Shown here: piece by piece, positions 25,718-33,684 of the stretch
Layout: each line of letters begins with the position of its first letter
How positions within the stretch are numbered: the first letter of the stretch is position 1
NCBI GenBank assembly: GCA_017463485.1
Contig: JAFTPD010000012.1
Location: forward strand, 1 to 64,000
DNA: 64,000 bases
Source: Clostridia bacterium
Lineage (GTDB): Bacteria > Bacillota > Clostridia > Oscillospirales > CAG-272
Direction of reading: 5' to 3'
Made by a program: the position numbers and the translations under genes
The notes under the pieces: generated by a model
What the model was told of the DNA's origin: nothing
What the model saw: the letters and a program-made list of their open reading frames with translations, nothing else
Databases searched by the model: none

Positions 25718-26938
25718 GTGGAACGGACTATCCTGCACTGTGATATGAATAATTTTTTTGCCTCCGTGGAGTGCCTTAAATTTCCTCACCTGCGGGACGT
25801 GCCTATGGCTGTCTGCGGAGACGTGGAGGAACGGCACGGCGTGGTGCTGGCAAAGAACGAAAAGGCAAAGGCGTTTGGCGTTTCCACGGGCGAGACCGTG
25901 TGGAATGCAAAGCAAAAGTGCCCCGAGCTTGTCACCGTCCCTCCCCACCACGGCGAGTACGCGGAATTTTCAAAGCGCGCATTTGAAATATACAGCCGAT
26001 TTACCGACGAGATCGAGCCGTTTGGAATGGACGAATGCTGGCTTGACGTTACGGGAAGCCTGCGGCTTTTCGGCAGTGGCGAGGAGATCGCTGACAAGAT
26101 ACGCGCTATTGTAAAGGAGGAGCTTGGTCTTACCGCCTCGGTAGGCGTATCCTTCAACAAGGTGTTTGCAAAGCTGGGCTCGGATATGAAAAAGCCCGAC
26201 GCGACAACAATTATCTCCAAGGAAAACTTCAAGGAAAGGGTGTGGGGACTGCCCGCGACCGAAATGCTTGGAGTGGGCAAGGCGACGGCAAAAAAGTTAA
26301 ACTCCTACGGCATATACACTATCGGTCACATTGCCGCACGGCCTCGCGAATATTTTGAAAATCTGCTGGGCAAGGTGGGGGTTCAGATATGGAGAAGCGC
26401 ATGCGGGCTCGACGATTCCCCCGTTGTCTATCATACCCCAGACGAGCTTGACAAAAGCTGCGGTCACGGCACGACCACCCGCCACGACCTTACCTCCCCT
26501 GAAGAAGTGTGGAAGCTTATCCTTGAGCTGTCACAGCAGATAGGTCACAAGCTGTATAAGCATAACAAAAAGGCAACGGGCGTGTCTATCAGCATACGCG
26601 ACAATCGGCTTATAACGAAGCAGTGGCAATGCCGACTCAAAACTCCCTCGGCAAGTCCGTCGGTAATAGCGAAGGCGGCGTTTTCCCTCTTTGAAAGAAG
26701 CTACCTCTGGGCACACCCTATTCGCTCCGTAACAGTGACCGCCATTGATCTTGTGGACAAGGACACGCCTCAGCAGCTTGAAATGTTCTGCGACGCAGAG
26801 TCGGACGCGCGGGCGGAGGCGCTTGACAGGACTATTGAGGAAATACGCTCAAAATACGGCAAAAACAGTATAAAAAACGCCGTTCTTATAGACGGCAGAG
26901 GAACAAAGAAAAATGAAAGTAACGATAAGACGCGCTGA
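25718..26938 (+). CDS. dinB: DNA polymerase IV
   Basis: 406 residues with a GTG start behind AAGGAGG. Y-family motifs: HCDMNNFFASVE (catalytic Asp), SRFTDEIEPFGMDECWLDVTG (catalytic Asp/Glu), ASVGVSFNKVFAKLGSDMKKP and LLGVGKATAKKL-like HhH region. A QQLEMF segment in the C-terminal part resembles a beta-clamp-binding motif. It performs error-prone translesion synthesis. The 3' end overlaps the acetyltransferase gene by 26 bases. Confidence 0.94.
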   Translation: MERTILHCDMNNFFASVECLKFPHLRDVPMAVCGDVEERHGVVLAKNEKAKAFGVSTGETVWNAKQKCPELVTVPPHHGEYAEFSKRAFEIYSRFTDEIEPFGMDECWLDVTGSLRLFGSGEEIADKIRAIVKEELGLTASVGVSFNKVFAKLGSDMKKPDATTIISKENFKERVWGLPATEMLGVGKATAKKLNSYGIYTIGHIAARPREYFENLLGKVGVQIWRSACGLDDSPVVYHTPDELDKSCGHGTTTRHDLTSPEEVWKLILELSQQIGHKLYKHNKKATGVSISIRDNRLITKQWQCRLKTPSASPSVIAKAAFSLFERSYLWAHPIRSVTVTAIDLVDKDTPQQLEMFCDAESDARAEALDRTIEEIRSKYGKNSIKNAVLIDGRGTKKNESNDKTR

Positions 26939-27389
26939 ATTTGAGGATATCGGCGCTATAAATGACCTGCTTTTTCAGGTAGCACAAATACACGCGGCGG
27001 CACGTCCCGATATATTCAAGGGCGGCACTAAAAAGCATACGGACGACGAGTTGAAAGCAATCATCCTTGATGACGAAACCCCGATATACGTTGCACTTGA
27101 CGGAAATGCGCGCGTTGTGGGATATGCGTTTTGCATATACAAGCGGATAAAGGACTCAAATCTGCTTTGTGACAGCGACACGCTGTATATCGACGACCTG
27201 TGCGTGGACGAGTCTGCGCGCGGGCAGCACGTGGGAAAGGCGCTGTACGAGTACGTTACGGCGGTAGCGCGAGACACCGGCTGCTCGCGTGTGACGCTCA
27301 ACGTGTGGGCATTTAACGAATCCGCCGCAAGGTTTTACGAAAAATGCGGCATGAAGCCGCTCAAAACCGAAATGGAATATATTTTATAA
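26913..27389 (+). CDS. GNAT family N-acetyltransferase
   Basis: 158 residues. The acetyl-CoA loop appears as DESARGQHVGKALYEYV (R/Q-x-x-G-x-G/A type), followed by VTLNVWAFNESAARFYEKCGM, typical of the C-terminal half of GNAT enzymes. The start lies inside the end of dinB, so the genes are cotranscribed. The acceptor substrate is unknown. Confidence 0.85.
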   Translation: MKVTIRRAEFEDIGAINDLLFQVAQIHAAARPDIFKGGTKKHTDDELKAIILDDETPIYVALDGNARVVGYAFCIYKRIKDSNLLCDSDTLYIDDLCVDESARGQHVGKALYEYVTAVARDTGCSRVTLNVWAFNESAARFYEKCGMKPLKTEMEYIL

Positions 27390-27409
27390 CGGCAAAGGAG
27401 AAAGCACAA

Positions 27410-28246
27410 ATGGACTACTCGAAGCTTGTCGATCACGACCTACATATTCACACGTATCTGTCGGGATGCTCCGACGACCCCGAGCAAAATCCGCTGAGGA
27501 TATTGCGCTATGCCGAGGAAAACGGACTGCGCCATATCTGCACCGCCGATCACTATTGGGACGAAACGGTATCCGAGCCGTGGCTTCCCTACATAGACCA
27601 CGGTAACGAGCGTCAGGCGCGCATCCTTCCCCTGCCCCAGTCCGAAAACGTTACCTTCCATTTCGGCTGTGAGACCGAGCTGTCAAAGGAAATGGTGCTT
27701 GGGCTTCACCCCGATAACTATGACAAGTTTGATTTTATCATCATTCCCACCACACATCTGCATTTTATGCCCTTTACGGTTGACCCCAAGGATAATTCCA
27801 CCGAGCGGCGCGCAGAGCTTTATATCTCCCGGCTTGACGGAGTTCTGGATATGGATCTGCCCTTTCACAAGGTGGGTATCGCTCATCTTGCCTGCAACCT
27901 TCTCGCTCCCGGGGTCAACTACCCCGCCGAGGTAGATCACAAGGAGCACTTGCGCGTGCTTGACCTTATCCCCGACGCAGCCTACCGCGAGGTGTATTCA
28001 AAAATGGCAAGGCGCGGCGTGGGATTTGAGATAAACTTCCCCTATTTCGGTTACTATGAGAAGGATGAGCTTGAGCGAGTGCTTCGCATCCACCGTATCG
28101 CAAAGGATTGCGGATGCAAATTCTACTTTGGAAGCGACGCGCACCACCCCGACAAGCTTGACACCGCAAAGGCTAATTTCACGGCTATCGCCGAGGCGCT
28201 TGATCTCTTCGAGGAAAATATGTTCCGCCCGTTTGGCGACAAATAA
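27410..28246 (+). CDS. PHP-domain phosphoesterase, copy 1
   Basis: 278 residues from the ATG at 27410 (AAAGGAG upstream). PHP-type metal motifs: DHDLHIHTYLSGCSDD, TADHYWDE, FGCETEL, a conserved AHLACN and FGSDAHHPDKL near the C-terminus. PHP enzymes hydrolyse phosphoester bonds (histidinol-phosphatase or nucleotide phosphodiesterase types) with a multinuclear metal centre. The next gene is a close paralogue, so the pair arose by tandem duplication. The substrate is unknown. Confidence 0.86.
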   Translation: MDYSKLVDHDLHIHTYLSGCSDDPEQNPLRILRYAEENGLRHICTADHYWDETVSEPWLPYIDHGNERQARILPLPQSENVTFHFGCETELSKEMVLGLHPDNYDKFDFIIIPTTHLHFMPFTVDPKDNSTERRAELYISRLDGVLDMDLPFHKVGIAHLACNLLAPGVNYPAEVDHKEHLRVLDLIPDAAYREVYSKMARRGVGFEINFPYFGYYEKDELERVLRIHRIAKDCGCKFYFGSDAHHPDKLDTAKANFTAIAEALDLFEENMFRPFGDK

Positions 28247-28265
28247 ATTGCAAAAGGAGTACTGT

Positions 28266-29093
28266 ATGAAGCACACAAGCATTTTTGATCACGACCTGCA
28301 CATCCATTCCTACGTTTCCATGTGTTCGAATGACCCCCAGCAAAACCCTCAACGCATATTGCAATACGCGGAGGAAAACGGGCTTCGAGATATATGCCTT
28401 ACCGACCATTTCTGGGATCCGGACATTCCCGTCGTTGACAACTTTTTCGTAGCAGGACCTTGGCCCGCCTTTGCCCGCTCCCAGCCCCTTCCCCAGTCGG
28501 ATAACGTAAAATTCCATTTCGGATGCGAAGCAGATCTTGACCGTAATATGGTTTTAGGCGTAACCCCCGAAAGATACGACGACCTTGACCTCATTATAAT
28601 AGCAACTACTCACATGCACATGAAATATATGACTATCGGCAAGGAATATTGCTCCGTTGAGGGACGCGCGGAAATGTACGTGAAGCGTCTGGATGCCGTT
28701 CTTAATATGGATCTGCCATTCCACAAGGTAAGCATTGCCCATCCCACCTGCTCTCTGATCGCACCCGGAGAGAATTTCCCGAATACCGATTGGCAGGATC
28801 ACATGCGTGTGCTTGACCTTATCCCCGACGCGACCTACCGCGAGCTGTTTGGGAAAATGGCTCGGCTCGGCGTAGGCTTTGAGCTTAATTTCGAGCCCAA
28901 CCAATACACTGCAGAGGATCTGCCGAGAATACTTCGCCCGCATCTGATAGCTAAGGAGTGTGGATGCAAATTCTATTTCGGCAGTGACGCGCACCACCCC
29001 GCAGGACTTGATACTGCCATGGCTCGCTTCCACCGCATGGCGGAGCTTGTTGGAGTTTGCGAAGAAGAGGACATTTTCCGCCCATTTGATTAA
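28266..29093 (+). CDS. PHP-domain phosphoesterase, copy 2
   Basis: 275 residues from the ATG at 28266 (AAAGGAG upstream). It matches copy 1 along its whole length: DHDLHIHSYVSMCSND, QNPQRILQYAEENGL, LTDHFWDPD, FGCEADLD, MDLPFHKVSIAHPTC and FGSDAHHPAGLD. All predicted metal ligands are kept in both copies, so both are probably active. The genes are 19 bases apart in one transcript. It converges with the DUF421 gene, only two bases away. Confidence 0.86.
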   Translation: MKHTSIFDHDLHIHSYVSMCSNDPQQNPQRILQYAEENGLRDICLTDHFWDPDIPVVDNFFVAGPWPAFARSQPLPQSDNVKFHFGCEADLDRNMVLGVTPERYDDLDLIIIATTHMHMKYMTIGKEYCSVEGRAEMYVKRLDAVLNMDLPFHKVSIAHPTCSLIAPGENFPNTDWQDHMRVLDLIPDATYRELFGKMARLGVGFELNFEPNQYTAEDLPRILRPHLIAKECGCKFYFGSDAHHPAGLDTAMARFHRMAELVGVCEEEDIFRPFD

Positions 29094-29095
29094 AC

Positions 29096-29773
29096 TCAAT
29101 CTCTCGGATACAACGCCAGCTTGTCCTCTTCCTTTCGGTAAATACCGAGGAAAATTTCATTTGCATCCTTATATCCTTGTGCTTTGAGCTGCTTTGAGAG
29201 CCACTTGGCATCTCTGCCCATACGGGACAGATTCTCGCCCATGACCCGCCCGTCCATGATCACCTCCACGCCGATATGCGTTGCCTTTACGGTGATTTTC
29301 AGATCCTCGGGCGTTGCGGGACGGTTTGCCGCCTTTGGCAGCACCGACAGCTTCCCGTTATGCTCAAAAATTGCCGTCTGTATCTCGTCAAGGTCAAAAT
29401 AACCTTGCTCACGGCACAAAAGCATAAACTCTGAGAGATCCAGCTTGGCTTGCTTTAGGTTTTTGCGGTAGAGCTTGCCGTCGTTCAAGAGGATCGTCGG
29501 CGTTCCGTTGATATATTTTCTTGTTCGCGGCAACTTGTGAGCGAGCAGATTGAGCAGTAATGACGCGAGCCCATAGATCACAAGAGCGATCAGTGGCTTA
29601 TAAGGCGCCTCCAGCTCCGTTGCCAGCTCTGCCGCGATCGAGCCTATGGTGATGCCGCTGATATAATCGAAAAAGTCAAGCTGGGCTACCTGCTTGTGTC
29701 CCATTATTTTTGCGATAATAAACAGCGTCGTCACCGATAACAGCGCCGTTAAAATTACTTTGATGATATCCAT
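29096..29773 (-). CDS. DUF421 (YetF-like) membrane protein
   Basis: 225 residues. Three N-terminal hydrophobic segments (about 4-22, 35-52 and 58-76) include QLDFFDYISGITIGSIAAELA, a hallmark of the family. A soluble C-terminal domain follows, with NGTPTILLNDGKL and FDLDEIQTAIFEHNGKLSVLPK. YetF-type proteins are common in spore-forming Firmicutes and some act in germination or membrane homeostasis. A specific role is not established here. GAGGGGG precedes the ATG. Confidence 0.88.
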   Translation of the reverse strand: MDIIKVILTALLSVTTLFIIAKIMGHKQVAQLDFFDYISGITIGSIAAELATELEAPYKPLIALVIYGLASLLLNLLAHKLPRTRKYINGTPTILLNDGKLYRKNLKQAKLDLSEFMLLCREQGYFDLDEIQTAIFEHNGKLSVLPKAANRPATPEDLKITVKATHIGVEVIMDGRVMGENLSRMGRDAKWLSKQLKAQGYKDANEIFLGIYRKEEDKLALYPRD

Positions 29774-29886
29774 TTTGTCCCCCTCTGCGAGTTTCTTTTT
29801 AGTATGATTAAAAATCCGTCAGGTTATGCGCATATTTCGCCTTATCCTGCAAACACTAATCCTACTATGGCTCGGAGGGGGATATT

Positions 29887-31185
29887 ATGGACTCAATATG
29901 GTTGAAAACGGCTGAAAAGCCGCGGTTTGATGCGCTTGACGGAAATAAAAGCGTCGACGTTTTGATTATCGGCGGCGGTATTGCGGGGATTTTGTGCGCC
30001 TATAAGCTCAAAGAGGCGGGTGTGGATTGCATGCTGGCGGAGGCAACCGAGATCTGCGGCGGAATTACGAAAAACACTACCGCAAAGATCACTCTCGGTC
30101 ACGGACTCGTATACGACAAGCTGATCCGCCGTTTCGGAGAGGGCAAGGCGCGTCTTTATCTTGAAGCACAGCTACGCGCCTGCGACGAATACGCCAGTCT
30201 TTGCAAAAATATTGACTGCGACTATGAAACGCGGGACAACTATGTCTATTCCCTCCGCGACCGCGCAAAGATTGAAAAAGAGGTTGCCGCATTGAATCGG
30301 CTGGGCGTGAAAGCTGAGCTTTCTGACGCCGACGAGCTTCCTATCAACACAGTGGGAGCTGTGCGTGTCAACAATCAAGCGCAGTTTCATCCGTTAAAAT
30401 TCCTGTACGCTATTGCAAAGGATTTGCCGATCTGCGAGCATACCAAGGTGCTTGAATTTAAGCCAAACAAGGCTATTACCAACCACGGCGAGATCACCTT
30501 TAAAAGTCTTATAGTCACAACTCATTTCCCCATATTTAACAAGCACGGATTATATCCATTGAAGCTCTATCAGCACCGCTCTTACGTTCTCGCCCTCAGG
30601 GGTGCAGAGGACGTAGGCGGCATGTACGTGGACGAAGCCGACACGGGACTCTCCTTCCGCAGCTTTGGCGACCTTTTGCTCCTCGGCGGAGGCGGACACC
30701 GCACGGGAAAGCAGGGCGGCTGCTGGCAGAAGCTCGAAGCCTTCGCCCAAAAGCACTACAAAAGCGCCGAAATCGTCGGAAAATGGGCGACGCAGGATTG
30801 CATGACGCTGGACAAAATTCCCTATATCGGGCAGTATTCAAAATCCACGCCCGACGTATACGTGGCAACGGGCTTTAACAAATGGGGCATGACGAGCGCA
30901 ATGGTCGCGGCGAATATTCTTGGTGACCGCGTGCAAGGGAAAAGAAATCCGTACGCCGCCGTTTTTGATCCCTCGCGCACCGCTTTGCACCCACAGTTGG
31001 CTATCAATGCTTTTGATTCTATCGTGGGACTCCTCACGCCCACCGTACCGCGTTGCCCACACCTTGGCTGTGCGCTTCGGTATAACCGCGCCGAGCATAG
31101 CTGGGACTGCCCCTGCCACGGCTCTCGCTTTACCGAGAAAGGTCAGCTTATAGACAACCCTGCAACCGACGACAAAAAAATGTGA
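29887..31185 (+). CDS. FAD-dependent oxidoreductase with C-terminal Rieske domain
   Basis: 432 residues. The N-terminal DAO-type FAD fold shows VLIIGGGIAGILCAYKL. A substrate/FAD domain extends to about 370, and a small Rieske [2Fe-2S] domain closes the protein with CPHLGC and CPCHGS, the four expected Cys/His ligands. It resembles the YhfW-type DadA-Rieske fusions, which are usually near 500 residues, so this one is compact. The reaction is unknown; electron transfer between FAD and a Rieske cluster is implied. GGAGGGGG lies before the start. Confidence 0.87.
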   Translation: MDSIWLKTAEKPRFDALDGNKSVDVLIIGGGIAGILCAYKLKEAGVDCMLAEATEICGGITKNTTAKITLGHGLVYDKLIRRFGEGKARLYLEAQLRACDEYASLCKNIDCDYETRDNYVYSLRDRAKIEKEVAALNRLGVKAELSDADELPINTVGAVRVNNQAQFHPLKFLYAIAKDLPICEHTKVLEFKPNKAITNHGEITFKSLIVTTHFPIFNKHGLYPLKLYQHRSYVLALRGAEDVGGMYVDEADTGLSFRSFGDLLLLGGGGHRTGKQGGCWQKLEAFAQKHYKSAEIVGKWATQDCMTLDKIPYIGQYSKSTPDVYVATGFNKWGMTSAMVAANILGDRVQGKRNPYAAVFDPSRTALHPQLAINAFDSIVGLLTPTVPRCPHLGCALRYNRAEHSWDCPCHGSRFTEKGQLIDNPATDDKKM

Positions 31186-31188
31186 GCC

Positions 31189-31235
31189 CATATAACGGGG
31201 GGCTGTCGCAAAATGCGACAGCCCCCCGTTATATG
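31189..31235. terminator. Long perfect hairpin (22-base arms)
   Basis: Arms 31189-31210 and 31214-31235 are exact complements around a 3-base loop (AAA), with a GC-rich core (ACGGGGGGCTGTCGC). It lies between convergent genes and starts four bases after the upstream stop codon. There is no T-run, but the stem strength fits a bidirectional terminator. Confidence 0.75.
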
Positions 31236-31262
31236 CGCCGTCATAGACGGTCTTTTGTCTGC

Positions 31263-31862
31263 TTACTCAATGTCACTTTCCTCGCGCTTATCCTTGGTAA
31301 GTCGCACCGCCTGCGCGAAGAGGATAGAGCCGACGGCGTTGCCGAGAATAATGACGAGTATCATTATCACAACATCAAGCGAAAATTTTCTTGCGGCAAA
31401 GCAGTAATATATGTCGGCAATGGAATGTTCAAAGCCCGCAAGGATAAACGCGGGAACGCCGAACAGTATTCCAAGCACCGTGCCGCGGCTTTTGAACAGC
31501 TCGACGGCTATATACATAAGTATTCCGCAGAATATTGCCTTGATAAAAAGAACGTAAAACGGCAGTGCAAGCTTCGCCTCTACCACTGGGACAGCCGCGC
31601 CGTGGGCAAGTGCGCCCGGCAGAGCCGCACCAACGGTATTGCCAACGATATACAACAGCATTTTCGGCAGGTCGCGGATACCGCTAAGGTAGCCTACCTT
31701 ACCCGTAAACAGGTTAAGTCCGAAATATACCACGGTTATAAGACCGATACAGAAGAAAAACGCTCCTACGTACTTGTTGTCGCAGTTAAGATACACCGCG
31801 CCGCCTATTCCTATGGCGCATCCTGCCAAAATTGCCTTTAAAAATTCACGCACCCATTTCAT
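31263..31862 (-). CDS. Formate/nitrite transporter family channel, short form
   Basis: 199 residues with about five to six hydrophobic helices. FNT signatures: AILAGCAIGIGG near the start, LFTGKVGYLSG, and FILAGFEHSIADIYY, whose His and surrounding residues line the FNT pore. Classical FocA/NirC proteins are about 260-285 residues, so this is a shortened branch. It moves small monovalent anions such as formate. The start codon overlaps the upstream gene's stop (ATGA). Confidence 0.83.
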   Translation of the reverse strand: MKWVREFLKAILAGCAIGIGGAVYLNCDNKYVGAFFFCIGLITVVYFGLNLFTGKVGYLSGIRDLPKMLLYIVGNTVGAALPGALAHGAAVPVVEAKLALPFYVLFIKAIFCGILMYIAVELFKSRGTVLGILFGVPAFILAGFEHSIADIYYCFAARKFSLDVVIMILVIILGNAVGSILFAQAVRLTKDKREESDIE

Positions 31863-33091
31863 CTTACAACGTCCCCCTCGGTTATATTATAAAAATTGTC
31901 GTAGCATACCCTCTGCGCCGTTACGCGGGCGCGGTCTGCGGTATTGGAGTCGCCATTCAGTCCCTCCGACAGTATTTTGCACAGCTCTCGTCGCAAAGCG
32001 CACTGTGCCGCAAGGCTTTTATACGGATCGGTCACTCTTGCGAGCAGTCCGAGATGCGGTAATTTTTCAATAGGAAAAGCACTTGCATACCCGCGCAGGT
32101 CGTCGGTTGCGAAAAATCCCTTAAAGCCTGCAGGAATAACACGGTGAATAATATCGGGCGACGACTGACAGATAAGCCGCTTTAACTCCGCCGCCGTACC
32201 GTCAACACAAAGCAAAACGTCCGCAAGCCCCACACTGCCGTGCAGATATTCAAGAAGCGCCGACATCTCACCGTCAGCCCTGCCGTCCAGAAGCAAACAA
32301 AGCCGCCGCGCGCGCATTTCTTTCACAAAGCAACGAAGCACCTGCGCCGCAAGCATGTCCTTTTGATTTTTGGATATTTCTCCTCCGCCGCGTACAATAT
32401 TCAACGCCTGCTCCACACCGTAAACCGACGGCTTTACAAACTCAAAATCCCATGGAAGCGTCAAGCTTAAATATCCGCCGCCCGACGCCACAAGCGAGTC
32501 GCACCGCTCGCGGGCAAAGCTTTCGATATCCGCGGCGATCTTGATGTGCGACAGCATTTGCGCGTTTTCCGTATCTGCGAGTGAATCCAGCGAGAGCGCC
32601 GACAAGATCTTCGCGCCTCCGAAATATCGCTCGCCATCCGAAAGCTCATCAAAGGAATCACGGCGCACAAATATCCGTTTTACGTTCATGCGCTCAATAA
32701 TTTTCTCGCCGTCCACCCCCAAGCCGTCGCCACAGCACGCCTGCCAGATCGCCATGCAGCTTTTTTCACTGGGCGCGAGGTTGCAGTCAAATATTTTTAT
32801 CAGCAACTCGCAAACGGCAATATACGCGCAATTTCCCGCAAGCATTGGGGATATTCTGCACAGCTCGGAAAATTTTTCGTAGTCCGACGTACCTTCGCCG
32901 CAGACGTACTCCTCCCTCACTCCGCACATTCGCATAAGCGCGGGAATTTCGGGAATAAAGTGAGCGATAAGCTCGTATACGTTTGAAAAATAACGTCGAA
33001 GGTTAGATTCGTCACTCACCTCGGCAACAGAAAAGGGCGCGTCCGCAACAGCATGACGCAGCACCCGATAAAGCCCGTCTCCGTATTGCAT
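31859..33091 (-). CDS. Degenerate uronate isomerase (UxaC)-like protein
   Basis: 410 residues from the ATG at 33091, chosen for GGGAGG six bases upstream. The segment ALMRMCGVREEYVCGEG, SDYEKF, then CELLIKIF and a later NVKRIF block follow the order seen in uronate isomerase. However, the N-terminal His-x-His metal motif, the PLYHWTHLEL block and the TTDDP motif of true UxaC are not recognisable. Isomerase activity is therefore unlikely. The function is unknown; the gene is translationally coupled to the FNT channel gene. Homology is inferred from motif order only. Confidence 0.55.
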   Translation of the reverse strand: MQYGDGLYRVLRHAVADAPFSVAEVSDESNLRRYFSNVYELIAHFIPEIPALMRMCGVREEYVCGEGTSDYEKFSELCRISPMLAGNCAYIAVCELLIKIFDCNLAPSEKSCMAIWQACCGDGLGVDGEKIIERMNVKRIFVRRDSFDELSDGERYFGGAKILSALSLDSLADTENAQMLSHIKIAADIESFARERCDSLVASGGGYLSLTLPWDFEFVKPSVYGVEQALNIVRGGGEISKNQKDMLAAQVLRCFVKEMRARRLCLLLDGRADGEMSALLEYLHGSVGLADVLLCVDGTAAELKRLICQSSPDIIHRVIPAGFKGFFATDDLRGYASAFPIEKLPHLGLLARVTDPYKSLAAQCALRRELCKILSEGLNGDSNTADRARVTAQRVCYDNFYNITEGDVVR

Positions 33092-33140
33092 GGCACACCT
33101 CCCAAAAAGCAATTACTATTTCTCTGTTATTACGAGTGTT

Positions 33141-33169
33141 ATTATACCATTCTTTTCGAATTTTGTCAA
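33141..33169 (-). promoter_or_regulatory. Consensus promoter of the UxaC-like/FNT operon
   Basis: On the minus strand: TTGACA (33164-33169), 17 bases, TATAAT (33141-33146). Confidence 0.82.
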
Positions 33170-33177
33170 TAGCCGTA

Positions 33178-33204
33178 ACATTTGCGCCCTTGCGGCATAT
33201 AACT
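33178..33204 (+). promoter_or_regulatory. Possible sigma-K-like promoter of the SleC-like genes
   Basis: AC (33178-33179), 16 bases, CATA (33196-33199) then TAACT fits AC-N16-CATAnnnT, the mother-cell sigma-K pattern. It lies 37 bases before the ATG at 33236, with AGGAGG in between. No sigma-A promoter is evident on this strand. Confidence 0.45.
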
Positions 33205-33235
33205 GTAAAAGAGTCCACAAACACAGGAGGCTATT

Positions 33236-33667
33236 ATGGATAACAGCAACTCTCAAGGCATAGGAAAGCTTATATTCCGCGTCAGCACCGCACGCGGCGC
33301 GATACCGCTTCAAAACGCGGAGGTGCGCGTAAGCTATCACACCGACGAGGCGGGAGATATGCGCGGTCAGGTGATTGCCGTGATGCTTACGGACAGGGAC
33401 GGCAAAACGCCGCCACTTGAGCTCCCCGCCCCCGCACGCTCCGCTTCAATGTCGCCGTCAACAAACGGGGTCCTCCCCTTCTCTCTCTACGACGCGGAAA
33501 TATCCCTTGGCGGCTTTTACCGTCAGGAATACACGCGCATCCCAATATTCGACGGTATCACGTCAATTCAACCCGCAAGCCTTATCCCGCTACCCGAAAA
33601 CGGGCAGACGGATAACCTTACCCCCGAGGACACAAACTTCACCGAGGGTGAAGCCCCCGACCTTTAA
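33236..33667 (+). CDS. SleC N-terminal-domain-like protein
   Basis: 143 residues, no signal peptide. GKLIFRVSTARGAIPLQNAEV reads like the regulatory beta-sandwich pre-domain at the start of clostridial SleC, and the C-terminal tail is acidic and low in complexity. In SleC this segment is fused to the SpoIID-like catalytic domain; here that domain is the next gene, 17 bases downstream. The split could be ancestral or secondary. Expression in the mother cell during sporulation is inferred from the family and the promoter. Confidence 0.65.
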   Translation: MDNSNSQGIGKLIFRVSTARGAIPLQNAEVRVSYHTDEAGDMRGQVIAVMLTDRDGKTPPLELPAPARSASMSPSTNGVLPFSLYDAEISLGGFYRQEYTRIPIFDGITSIQPASLIPLPENGQTDNLTPEDTNFTEGEAPDL

Positions 33668-33684
33668 TTGAAAGGAGAGCCTTT

